A stretch of DNA of 64,000 nt from Corbicula japonica. Its lineage: Eukaryota; Mollusca; Bivalvia; Venerida; Cyrenidae. Position 1 is the first letter of the stretch; every line of letters starts with the position of its first letter. The notes under the pieces are model-generated. The model made no database searches and had not been told where the DNA came from. It worked only from the letters and a program-made list of their open reading frames with translations. Position numbers and translations under genes: made by a program. Shown here piece by piece: positions 1 through 9,060 of this stretch. Location of the stretch: assembly GCA_038501625.1 (NCBI GenBank), contig JAZAYU010000221.1, forward strand, positions 372,001 through 436,000. Reading direction: 5' to 3'.

Positions 1-68
1 CACTATCCTATCAGGCACCCGAGTTACTATTGGCTAAACAGAGTGCAAATACCTCTTCTAACATTTAG

Positions 69-275
69 GCAATTTCTTGTACCTTAGTAGAATTATTCTC
101 TGATGTTCCAATCTGGAATACACCTGAAGAATCTGACAAGGATCCTGTAGAGTGCATTATGGAACAAATGAGGCTGAATGCAAGACCTAATGGTATGGAG
201 GTACTTGCTACTGTGGCTGATGCAAATATTTGTAGTTTCTTGGGGAAAGGTTTGAGTTATAAACCTGATGATTGA
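69..275 (+). CDS. Possible terminal coding exon of an unrecognised gene
   Basis: A 68-codon open stretch begins directly after a good splice acceptor (pyrimidine-rich tract ending in TTTAG at 64-68) and ends with TGA at 273-275. The predicted peptide is acidic (DVPIWNTPEESDKDP near its start, GKGLSYKPDD at its end) and has no domain I recognise. The AT-rich tandem repeat that follows would then be 3' UTR or intergenic. There is no start codon at the beginning, so upstream exons would lie outside the window. Coding-like composition and the acceptor are the only support; it could be chance or a repeat-derived ORF. Confidence 0.3.
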   Translation, partial: AISCTLVELFSDVPIWNTPEESDKDPVECIMEQMRLNARPNGMEVLATVADANICSFLGKGLSYKPDD

Positions 276-432
276 CCAAATGCTATTGAGTTTGCAGAGT
301 TTTTTTTGCAGTCTGAGGATAATCTGTTGGGTATTTTCATAGTCTGAAGTAAAAGAGACGTCCAGAGTAAATATATCAGAGTAAATAACTATTATATGTA
401 TGTGTGTATGTCACAAGGTGAGAAAGAATGTG

Positions 433-505
433 CAGCCAGACCGGGACTCGAACCCGGGACCCCTTGCTTACAGGGCGAGTGCTCTCCCGACTGAGCTATC
501 CGTCC
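433..505 (-). tRNA. tRNA-like sequence inside the TRIM 3' LTR (apparent anticodon TGT)
   Basis: On the minus strand 73 nt fold as a cloverleaf: acceptor half GGACGGA, TA at positions 8-9, D arm GCTC/GAGC, anticodon loop CCTGTAA, and a perfect T arm CCGGG-TTCGAGT-CCCGG. The acceptor stem has one A-G mismatch and two G-T pairs. In this copy the anticodon stem CTCGC/GCAAG has one mismatch. The apparent anticodon is TGT (Thr), but position 33 is C instead of the near-universal U, so I doubt it is a working translational tRNA. The A- and B-box regions are intact enough to act as an internal RNA polymerase III promoter. Confidence 0.5.
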
Positions 506-695
506 GCTTACACATCTTCTCCCCAGATAGTGACTAGATTCGTACCGTGACATACACCCCCTCAAATTTGGAAATTCGTCCTCGAATTCCAGAGAGTTAT
601 GTGTATTTATTTTGCTATTACAGGCTGATGGCCACCCCTGCTAGCTATCACGGCCCACGTTGGGCGCCAAATGTCACAGGGTGAGAAAGAATGTG

Positions 696-768
696 CAGCC
701 AGACCGGGACTCGAACCCGGGACCCCTCGCTTACAGGGCGAGTGCTCTCCCGACTGAGCTATCCGTCC
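696..768 (-). tRNA. tRNA-like sequence inside the TRIM 5' LTR (apparent anticodon TGT)
   Basis: Same 73-nt cloverleaf as the copy in the other LTR, offset by exactly 263 bp. Here the anticodon stem is fully paired (CTCGC/GCGAG), so one of the two LTR differences falls in this stem. C at position 33 and the imperfect acceptor stem are shared. Being in the upstream LTR, it could place a Pol III promoter at the start of an element transcript. Confidence 0.5.
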
Positions 769-1420
769 GCTTACACATCTTCTCCCCAGATAGTGACTAG
801 ATTCGTACCGTGACATGTAGGATTTATATGTACATAAAATTAAAATAAGGTTTGATTTATTAACCCAATTCGAGGCCAAATCTTTTGACTTTGTTGAGTA
901 TTTTTATAGCCTGAAGTGAAATATTTATGAAGGGTATACATACAGACATGTAGGTTTTCATTTTAAAGCCTGATGTGAGGCCAAATGCTTATGACTTTGT
1001 TAAGTATTTTTATAGCCTGAAGTGATTTTTAAATATAGGGTATACAAACAGACATATAAGGTTTGATTTGAAGCCTGATTTGAAGCAACTCCTTTAGAAT
1101 TTGTTTAGTATTTTTATAGCCTGAAGTGAAATATGTATGTAGGGTATACATACAGACATTATAAGGTTTGATTAAAAACCTGATTTAAGGCAAAATGTTT
1201 TAGAATTTGTTGAATATTTTTATTATATGTAGGGTATTCATACATCTAAGGTTTGTGTTAAAAATCTGATGTGAAGCCAAATGCTTTGAATTTGCTAAAT
1301 AGTTTTTAAGTCTAAAGTGGCATTATATTTAGGATGTATTTTTGAAGCAGGAAGTGAAAGCAAAATTTTGTTATGGGATATTTTTGTAAACTAGAGTGAA
1401 AATGGCATATATGTAAATGT

Positions 1421-2251
1421 ATGTGATATGTAAAAATGTTGTGATAGTGTAGAGCATTTTTAAAATGTAATGGCTGTATTGACATAGTACTGTTATGGTA
1501 ATTATTAAACAGGTTTTTTATCATTGATTTTTCGCACAGTTGCTGCCCTAGATTTGCATTTCATCCGTCAGTCCTCACAGGAATTGTGTATTGCACCATG
1601 AAGTGGTTAACCCAAAATACCATAAATTTAATCACTTATTCCCTTCCTTTACTGTAGCGCTATGAAGTGGTGGGAGATATATGTTTTTTGCCAAAACAAC
1701 GAGCTCTAGTTTTCAATGATTTGATAGAGCAATGGTAGAGAGAAACACATTGTCAAAGCAGAGCCTTAATATGTTAGTTGTCATAAAATTACCCTGTACG
1801 CTATTTTTTGTTCAAAGAAATGTTGAAATATAGTTAGAGGTAAATTGTGTTTTGATTTAATTCGACAGGATTTCTATTAAAATGATGTACTGTATATTAC
1901 TAGAGTGTTTCAAAAATGAAAAATAAATGAATGCACACGAATGTTTTTTTCAATCCTTTAAAATCATTTGTTTAGCGTATTAGCACGGCATATAAAAAAA
2001 CAAACACCTGTATTTACAATGTTCAGGACATACAAATCGGATGCTGTACACAGTTTAAGAAAACTGTTCATTGATTTTGATACATATTGTAATAACTTAT
2101 TCTGGGACTGCATGCCTGGTGACTTACCAAGACGTGTCACGTAGCTGATACCATACTAATCATGTTGAGAGTGTACGTGTTAAAGGCACGCCTGTCGTTT
2201 GTATGCTTTATTTGATATAGAAAAAATTTAAAAACGTTGCCTGAAACTAAT
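1421..2251. other. No gene recognised
   Basis: AT-rich sequence with no domain, splice-flanked exon or repeat family that I can support. Short plus-strand runs such as AATGAAAAATAAATGAATG near 1915-1930 are simple-sequence-like. It lies downstream of the minus-strand integrase-type gene and may contain its 3' UTR. Confidence 0.4.
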
Positions 2252-3492
2252 TCATGTTATAACTTGGTCATAAAGCGATAACAATGAATTGTACAGTTCA
2301 AGTGCTGAAATGCTATTGGATGGCATTTCTAAATCTGGTTTTAGCAAGTAAGCTAGTTGCTTGAAGTGCTCGCTACACACCTCCTTAGGAACGGTATACA
2401 GATCCTTGCAAACCCGAACATTGTTTATGTCAGCGGCCATACAATATTCGCGATTCCCATACAATTCTGGAACATGGAACATCATTTCTGGTTTACCAGA
2501 AAGGATTTCTGCATTTCGTTCTGGTCGCACATTGTGTAAGTTCCAGTTTCGGGCGATTCGGTCCAGCTCTGCTTGAAGCACGTCTGTAAAACAAAATCTA
2601 ATACACTCTACCTGCACAGGATCAAAGGCATCGAAGTGTCCTGCATCGCGTAAATCTTTAAATGTATTTATCCGCCAATTTAATCCCTGCCTTCTTAAAT
2701 AGCCCCACCAACGTTCAATTCGATGGTTTGAAGTACTCCGTCCGTAGATAAAACTTTTAATCCCCGCTAGAGAATCTTGGTGGTTAAACCGTAACAGTGA
2801 CTGTAGGAAAGCAATTATAGAGTTTTCTGTGCCACAGTCAGCGCGGATAATTCTGGGAACACAAGAGTTCGTTTTGACAGTTTCAAACTTATAGTTAGCT
2901 ATAAGTTTTGGATTATTATTGGTTGGGCCAACTTCCAACCACATAATACGGCGACTATACCCGTCCATAGCATCATGTATTGCCAAACCGAAAGGTTTTA
3001 ACTTGTCATACCCATCGACATGCCAGACAAAATTAGGTCCTGCCACGGTGTATGTTCTTCTTCTTAACCGGTGAGCCCTTCTTGCTTCAACACCTTCAGG
3101 ATCTAGTTGTCTAAATAATACCATAACATCGTTTCGTTTAACTTTTAACATTGTCCTTTTTTAAGTCGTTGCCACATACTGCGATACCCTATACAGCTCC
3201 CACTAAATAAAAGTTTTTTCTCTATTATGTCCTTAACACAGTGTGCTGGTGTGTATGGACTTTGTCGACGGCGTAGATTCTGTTGACTAAGAATACGTTT
3301 AAGCTGACGAAGACTCAAACGAATATTGTGGCGACAAAATAAGAGCAGGACAATCTCTACGTACTTGAAACCAGCAAAGAAATATTCCTTTATTAATTCT
3401 AACCTAGTCAGTACATTTCCGGACGGTGGTAGAGTTGAAGTTAGCACAGCTGATGTAAGCGAAACTTCTGTTATCATGAGAATGAGTACCAT
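2252..3492 (-). pseudogene. Integrase-core (DDE) domain protein, transposon-type, one frameshift
   Basis: The 3' part (2252-3151) encodes a retroviral-integrase-like fold: D in HVDGYDKLKPFG, D in IIRADCGTEN and E in STSNHRIERWW, spaced D-x58-D-x40-E, which fits a DDE catalytic core. The 5' part (3145-3492) encodes the N-terminal region normally joined to it (ELIKEYFFAGFKYVEI, LSLRQLKRIL, CIGYRSMWQRLK). The two parts are in different frames. Continuity needs a -1 shift at an A6 run near 3153-3158, just after MWQRLK. A good splice acceptor (TTTTCAG) precedes the 5' part, so it begins at 3513 and the first ATG is at 3492. Integrase-core proteins of this kind are multicopy in many invertebrates and fish and are probably transposon-derived. 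The single shift could be decay, an assembly error or programmed frameshifting; decay is simplest. Confidence 0.7.
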
Positions 3493-3513
3493 CGACCAGG
3501 TAGCTATTTTTCC

Positions 3514-4554
3514 CTGAAAACAATTTAGATATGCTATTAGCAACAGTACCTTACTATATACTATATAGTATAGGGATTGCGTATGCCTGAATATAAAGTT
3601 TACTACGTTCAAAATAGAAGGCATGTACTGTATGCAATCTCTAAATCACAGCTAAATTCTTATTTAGATGTAATGCGGATCGTTCTGTATATGTTCTAGA
3701 ACGTCTGTTCCCGACAGCACTTTAATACATATGAACAATCTTGTTTAGAGACCACAGGCCGGTGAATAGTGCAGTGACGTTATAGTTTGTGGGTAAAATT
3801 GCAATGGTCCGATGTTCAAACAGTGATGTATCCCTCAAATTTTCACATTCAAACAATGCGTTTTCACAATTGTTGCATGCTGCCATTGTAGTTCTCGCCA
3901 TCGAACTGTCTTTTAGAGCGGATAAGATTTTTTTAAAAAGGCACCAGTAGCTACATACAATTGAAAGTGAAAATGAACGGGATTTTAATCTGTGCAAATA
4001 AAAATTTTCTCTTGTAATAATTATAAAACTGGTGATGAGTTTTTGTTTATACAAGTGAATAAAATATAACTTCTTACAATAACAAAACGTACCTGTACAA
4101 TGGCAAGCTCTTCAGGTTACAGGCAAAATCTGAGTAACATAAAGACCTCGGGCAAAAGCAGTGTTATGTCTGCCGATCACGCTCTAAGTATTATATAATA
4201 TATAATAAATAAATATTTAGTTTTAAATTTTAATAATTAGAAATTAATACTTAAGTTTTTATTTTTTAAATTGAAGTTTTAAATATTAATTATTAATTGT
4301 TAAGTTTTAAATAATAAGTATTTACTTAAAATGGCCATCCAGGGCTTCCATAAATAACAGATGATAGCTTTTATACATTGTTTGAGGGTTTTTTTTTGTT
4401 TAGATAAAAATTTCATATAATATGAAATCTGCTTTTTAAGAGCTAGTATGTTCTTAAGCGAATTTGTTTTCATTTCTCGTTGGTTGTCGAAAATTACTAA
4501 GGACTCAAAAGTATAGGTTTTCAACGAGACTTTAGATGTTGTCATACTTGCAAT
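3514..4554. other. Intron or upstream region of the integrase-type gene, then AT-rich spacer
   Basis: A minus-strand open stretch at 3722-4054 contains a Cys-containing segment (MAACNNCENALFECENL) that could be an upstream exon of the integrase-type gene, but I recognise no domain. About 4170-4330 is nearly pure A+T (ATTAAATAATTA-like), with no structure beyond low complexity. Confidence 0.35.
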
Positions 4555-5098
4555 GTCCGACCCAGACGAACATATTCCTGAAGCACTGGAACTCGATAAG
4601 GATATTGATGATGTTTGCTCTAAGATAAACAGTGTATCTCTGATAGGGTATGGACACACAGACAGCTCTGAAAAGACCCTGGATCCTGACTGTACATTAT
4701 TATTGGCAAAAATTTAATTACACATTTTGAAAACTGAAGCTGAACAATGGTTGGTAGAGAAAAAAGCGGTTACAGAACTGCTCTGAAACTAAAGGGAGAT
4801 GATCCAGATTTGGAAAATATTGGTTACCAAAATTTAAATATGCCAGGAAAGTTTCGTGTTCACTGTTTCATGCAACAAGGTGCTTCAGGAGCCCCAGCAA
4901 TAACAACAACTCTTGGCCCAAAGTGTAAGGTCGTTGGAATGCTGATCCATGGTCTTCCAGTATTTTACTTTTATCTCCCCAAGGTAAACAATTTGGGTTC
5001 AAAACAAACTTCCTGTTAGAAGTGGCTTCATTGATGTCATCTATCCACCAGTGTGTGATGGCTTGTAAGCCGAAACTAGCAGAAGATTTCTTCAAATG
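4555..5098 (+). pseudogene. Intronless serine-protease-like fragment with broken frame
   Basis: Three plus-strand segments in different frames read as one protein. The first is 4555-4717 (MSDPDEHIPEALELDKDIDD and SLIGYGHTDSSEKT). The second is 4747-5019 (GDDPDLENIGYQNLNMPGKF, then FMQQGASGAP and KCKVVGMLIHGLPVF). The third is about 4998-5098 (GFKTNFLLEVASLMSS, ending at TGA). GASGAP around codon TCA at 4885-4887 resembles the GxSGxP motif around the nucleophile of trypsin-fold proteases, followed by a VGMLIHG strand as in HtrA-like and trypsin-like enzymes. At least two frame changes and a stop between the segments argue for a pseudogene, possibly a retrocopy since no intron is seen. The family call is tentative because the His and Asp of a triad were not clearly placed. 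Confidence 0.42.
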
Positions 5099-5811
5099 AT
5101 TGCATTTCGACTTAGTCTAGCAAATTGAATGCAATCTGGCAGCTTAAAGATAGAAACCTTGCAGCTTAGCAGCTTGAAGTCAGCAGCCTGACAGCGTGAA
5201 CTTAGCAGTCTGGCAGCCTGGCAGCGTGGAAGTTTAAAACTAGAGATGTGTACAGATATAAAATTATTTTAAACTACGTGTATTGTGTCGTCTACCAAAC
5301 ACTTGTATCGATATTCAGGTTATATTGTTTGTTTGTTTTGTTTTTTACCAAACCGATGGCCATGCAAAAGACAGACACACTACATACCATCCTTATTCCC
5401 TACAAAGAATAGTTAAAGTATGCATATTTACTGTCCCCAACAATAATTTAGATCTGCATTACATTTTGCATGATTTGAAATTAGCATATCACCATCATGA
5501 GAAGCAGTTAAAAGTAAACATTATTTATGATTTCTAGTTACATAAGCTGATAAGCAAGTTTTAAAAGCAGCGTTAGTAACAAAAAACAGTTTATGTTGTG
5601 TGTTCGATATTTTGCAGCTTTATTTGGCTTCGTTTGTAAATGAAAGAGACAGATAATGATCAAATTTAACTTATGACAGACTGTGCGTAACGTGAATGGA
5701 CATGATTACTTTTAGTCTGATGTCATAGCCTTATATGTTCGATTCGGGCCTCCGACCACATTCATATATATCAGGCTTCAGAACACATTTTTGCCATATA
5801 TTTTTTCAATC
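5099..5811. other. No gene; short degenerate GCAGC repeats at 5130-5235
   Basis: From about 5130 to 5235 a 10-12 bp motif (TTGCAGCTTAGCAG, CTGGCAGCCTGGCAGCGTG) repeats loosely about eight times. The rest is AT-rich without recognisable coding or structured elements. Confidence 0.4.
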
Positions 5812-6378
5812 TGTAATTTAAAAAAGAAAGGTAATCAACATGATATTCTACAGCGCTCTGCAGGCCTGGTGATAAACCCATCTACAGTTATCATAATGCT
5901 TACATGTACCTCTTTGGGTTTTTGACAGTGGCGGGGGTTTAAGAGAAAATGAAGGTTTATGGGGAAATCTTGTATTTAAAGAACATAGAAGCTGAATCTG
6001 TTTTTTATCCCAGTCATCGTGTTCTCGCTGATTTGACTCCGGGAGCTCTGGTCACGGTAAGATCATTGAGTACCCACTCCTTTAGTTTTGCGATCCTATA
6101 AGCTTCTTATGTTTTATAAGTTTGTGTGCTTTAGCATGCAACACTGTTAAGCTGGAGTGTGGGTTGGGTTTATTTCACCAAGACAACTTTTACTTGCGTG
6201 TTGATATGAGAACCTATTTAGGCTAGCGTGAGGTTGGTGCATCCTAGAACCTGATTTAATATCCTATTTGAATTTGACATACTAATAAACACATGCTCTC
6301 TTTTCCTCTCTTCTTCGCAGCGCGGGGGACAGTGTTTTGTGAGTGTGACGATTTCTGATAAGCGTATGTCACTTTTTC
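5812..6378 (+). mobile_element. 3' end fragment of a Penelope-like retroelement
   Basis: The segment matches the 3' end of the two longer copies at 16014-17560 and 43918-45433. It starts at the codons for KKKGYQHDILQRS and continues through CAGCGCTCTGCAGGCCTGG, the TTTATCCCAGTCATCGTG region and the GAGCTCTGGTCACGGTAAG region to a GATTTCTGATAAGCGTATGT-like terminus. It is more diverged than the two long copies and is missing part of the tail, so it is an old, strongly 5'-truncated copy. Confidence 0.75.
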
Positions 6379-8835
6379 ATATAGGCGTACGCGAACATTC
6401 CTGTGTACTTTTCGAAAAGATTGATACTCTTTCAAAACGTTAACTTTTCCTGTACAAATCTAGAGTGTTAATAAAACAAGACACTAATACAGTCGTTAGA
6501 AAGAAAATGTTCAGAATATTCGGGAGACTGACATTTAGAATCAAAAATCATACTTGCGCTTAAGGTTTTAGAACTGTAATATTTCCGCCAAACATCCACT
6601 TATGCCGTCACTAATTCGTTTTTTTCCGAACGCCAATTCGTACGTTTCCGGTTGATACTATTTTTCGTAAAAGGAGTATACTCTTTAGGTGTTTTCCGCG
6701 ATTATGACGTCATTAATACCTAAATCAAATAATAACAAAGTGCTGATATAAAATTGATGTAATGTAAACAAATATTTTCATAACAAATACTTAAAATAAG
6801 TCTATAGACGAACAACACTCAGTAATGAATAGAGCTTATATGAAATTGCCCACGGTTTGACCAATCCTCCTTGGCGTAATGGTAACGCTCAGGAGGGTTC
6901 TTTTTGACCGACCCGGTTCAATCCTCGGGAGAGGAACCTTTTTTCCCTTTTTCTTTTTTTTTTAATTATTGTGAGGAAATTTTTTGAGAAAATAGTATAA
7001 TCAATAGGTTTAAAATTCGGAAATAATTGTTATTATTCTTCATCTTCATTTAGTAGCCATGAAAACTGAAACATTGTAATGATATTATTACAAAATACTG
7101 ACTCTTTTTATAATACAGCAACAGAATCACGATATGAGACTAAAATGATTATGGAATCTGAACTTTCATATAGGAAAATGTTGCTATTTTATTGTTTCTA
7201 TAATTGAACAGTAATTTTGTGATACTTGTCTTATAAAACTATTTTTATGTGTTTGCACGATGATTTTTTTTCCTTTAAAAGAATGCTTTGGTTGCTATGG
7301 TTACGGTTGCCAAAATTACTTTTTTGAGGTTAAATTTTAACCGGCATAGCTGATTGCTTGCGTATTTATCGTTTTTCAAAAAAAATTGAGGGGGTATAAA
7401 AAATCACCATTCCTAAACCAAGCCCTTTAGTTTTCTGTGGTTTTTAACCGTTTGGTCTGGGCCATAGGTACCTATTTTGTAGGCCAATAAAATGAAAACG
7501 AAGACGGTGAGGTGCTCTTTTTTTAAATTATTTGATTCTATACACATTGCAGATAATTTTAATGTATAACACAATTATTTTACTGCATTGAACATGCACA
7601 AAAATCACAGATAAAAAATTGCTTAATTTTTGCAGATCGGAAAAATGTGCATTTCCGAAGATGGGTACACTTTAAAAAAGTCAATTTATAAAGTGTTGGA
7701 AATAAATTCTAAACATAATGCTTGTTTTTTTCCTGTTCAGATATGATGTCCTTAAAAAATTAGCCTTTATTTTACAAAATTTTACAAGGTTTCAAAGAAA
7801 TAGAGATAAATTTAGCTTCTAGTATGCTTGATTTTACAGCCCATTTTCCGAAACAGAGGGTCCCCTTCTAAAATACTAAATTTCTCGAGTTACGCAGGGT
7901 AAATGTTTTTTTTAACTCGTCTTAAGATGTCTAAATGGATATACTTGGAAATGAAAACAACAAAATCCTAATCTGCAAAAGTGCATTTTACAGTTCTAAA
8001 ACCTTAATATATCCAATATGACCTATTTTAGCCACTAAAAAGTACATTGACTGGCTTCCACGCGCAATAACTTTTAAATTATCACTTGATTCGATATGTG
8101 CACAACAAGCAAAACTACCAGATTTCATTGGCTACTTTTCATCAATCTATCGTTTAATCCTCATAAGATCTGCATTACTAACTTGATGCTTCATATTTAC
8201 TGTGTACGAACGTGCCATTCATCCCCGAAAATACAACGAGGAGCTCTATTTTGTGGAAAACGGCCTTTTGGTAGTCACTCAAGGGCAAAAAAACTATGTT
8301 CTTATGACAGTAAGATTACTTTTAGACTTGAAAATCATTTAAAATGTAAAACAGATGCACATCCTTTAACAATATTTCAACAGTTAAATACGTAACGCAT
8401 GCATTTCTTATCATTAAATAACATGATCAATGCAGTTGTAAACAACGAAAATTTCTTTGTAAAAAGTGATACGATGATGTCACTTGTTTTAATTCAGATA
8501 TGAACATTCTCAGAAAATGTTCTTATCGATAATTTAATGATAAGTAACGAATCGTATAATTTTGTTTTTCGCATTTTGTAATAAAAATGAAAACGTATCA
8601 TGTCAGTTGCAATTCACAAAAAAACGCCATGTTACTATAAAGCGAAAAGTTTGTTGTGGATTGTAAGTAGTCGTTGAATCAAAGCAGTCTCGTACCCTAG
8701 GATCTTACCCCAGCGGCTCACTGTGCCAAATGATCAAACAAACCTGGTTCTTTAACCGTCTATTCTCAGAGATAGAATATATATTGTGTTAACAGAAAGA
8801 TGGGAAGATCTCTTGTTATGATTGACTGTGGAATT
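6379..8835. other. Gene-poor region with one tRNA-like sequence
   Basis: Apart from the tRNA-like sequence at 6865-6935 I see no supported gene. An open stretch at 8096-8395 (plus) has no recognisable domain, no splice context and AT-driven composition. It lies downstream of the minus-strand lectin receptor and may include its last exons or 3' UTR, which I could not identify. Confidence 0.4.
6865..6935 (+). tRNA. tRNA-like or tRNA pseudogene
   Basis: Seventy-one nt with an A-box-like TGGCGTAATGG, a B-box-like GGTTCAATCC, an acceptor stem TCCTCCT/GAGAGGA with one mismatch, and a T6 run at 6939-6944 suitable as a Pol III terminator. The T stem and anticodon stem contain mismatches and G-T pairs, and the loop gives no clear anticodon. 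It is best read as a tRNA pseudogene or the head of a tRNA-derived SINE; no SINE body is evident downstream. Confidence 0.4.
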
Positions 8836-9060
8836 TTACTTACACGTGAATACCAGCACTCCATTTTTATCAGACGTCTCGGTGGAAGCAGTGACGTCAG
8901 TGCCGACGCCGCTTTCGCCTACCGTGGTCAGGTTGTCATCATACTCGAATGTACCGTCAGACCGGATAGAATCAGCCGCCGGGATCATATCACTCCGCGC
9001 ACGTTTTCTCATGTAATCTATCAGCAAAAAAACAAGAAGCATCATAATATATGTACGACT
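8836..9060 (-). CDS. Exon: transmembrane end and cytoplasmic tail of the lectin receptor
   Basis: Reads YIMMLLVFLLIDYMRKRARSD, then an acidic Ser/Thr-rich tail with TFEYDDNLTT and ending TCK before TAA at 8836-8838. The hydrophobic stretch alone is short for a membrane span, so part of the span may lie in a preceding exon. Two acceptors are possible (at 9060, or after CTGATAG at about 9016). A GTAAGT covers the stop, leaving open a spliced longer tail. Confidence 0.45.
   Translation of the reverse strand, partial: SRTYIMMLLVFLLIDYMRKRARSDMIPAADSIRSDGTFEYDDNLTTVGESGVGTDVTASTETSDKNGVLVFTCK

Larger units (their letters stand above)
409..815 (-). mobile_element. TRIM (terminal-repeat retrotransposon in miniature) with tRNA-like LTRs
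   Basis: Two 144-bp direct repeats (409-552 and 672-815) differ at only two positions. Each begins TGTCAC and ends GTGACA. The whole is flanked by a 4-bp direct repeat TGTA (405-408 and 816-819). Read on the minus strand, the upstream LTR (815 to 672) is followed at once by TTTGGCGCCCAACGTGGGC, a typical primer-binding site of Ty3/Gypsy-type elements. The other LTR is preceded by a purine-rich GAGGGGGTG tract (polypurine-tract position). The internal part is only 119 bp and encodes nothing, so the element must be mobilised by another element's proteins. High LTR identity implies a fairly recent insertion. Each LTR contains a tRNA-like sequence, described separately. Confidence 0.82.
276..1420. 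repeat. Degenerate tandem repeat, about 106-bp unit, interrupted by a TRIM
   Basis: A block containing TTTTTATAGCCTGAAGTGA recurs near 898, 1004 and 1111, with weaker copies near 1210 and 1310 and another near 330. Each is preceded by a CCAAATGCTTTTGA-like segment and followed by GGGTATACATACAGACAT. Spacing is about 102-107 bp and the copies are diverged by substitutions and small indels. The 407-bp element at 409-815 sits inside the array, so the array is older than that insertion. No coding capacity is seen. Confidence 0.6.

Noticed and set aside
607..879. Minus-strand open frame across the TRIM
   Set aside because: It translates the tRNA-like LTR and primer-site region; no protein expected.
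898..1330. Possible CRISPR-like array
   Set aside because: Units are about 106 bp, degenerate throughout and without spacer/repeat alternation; the genome is eukaryotic.
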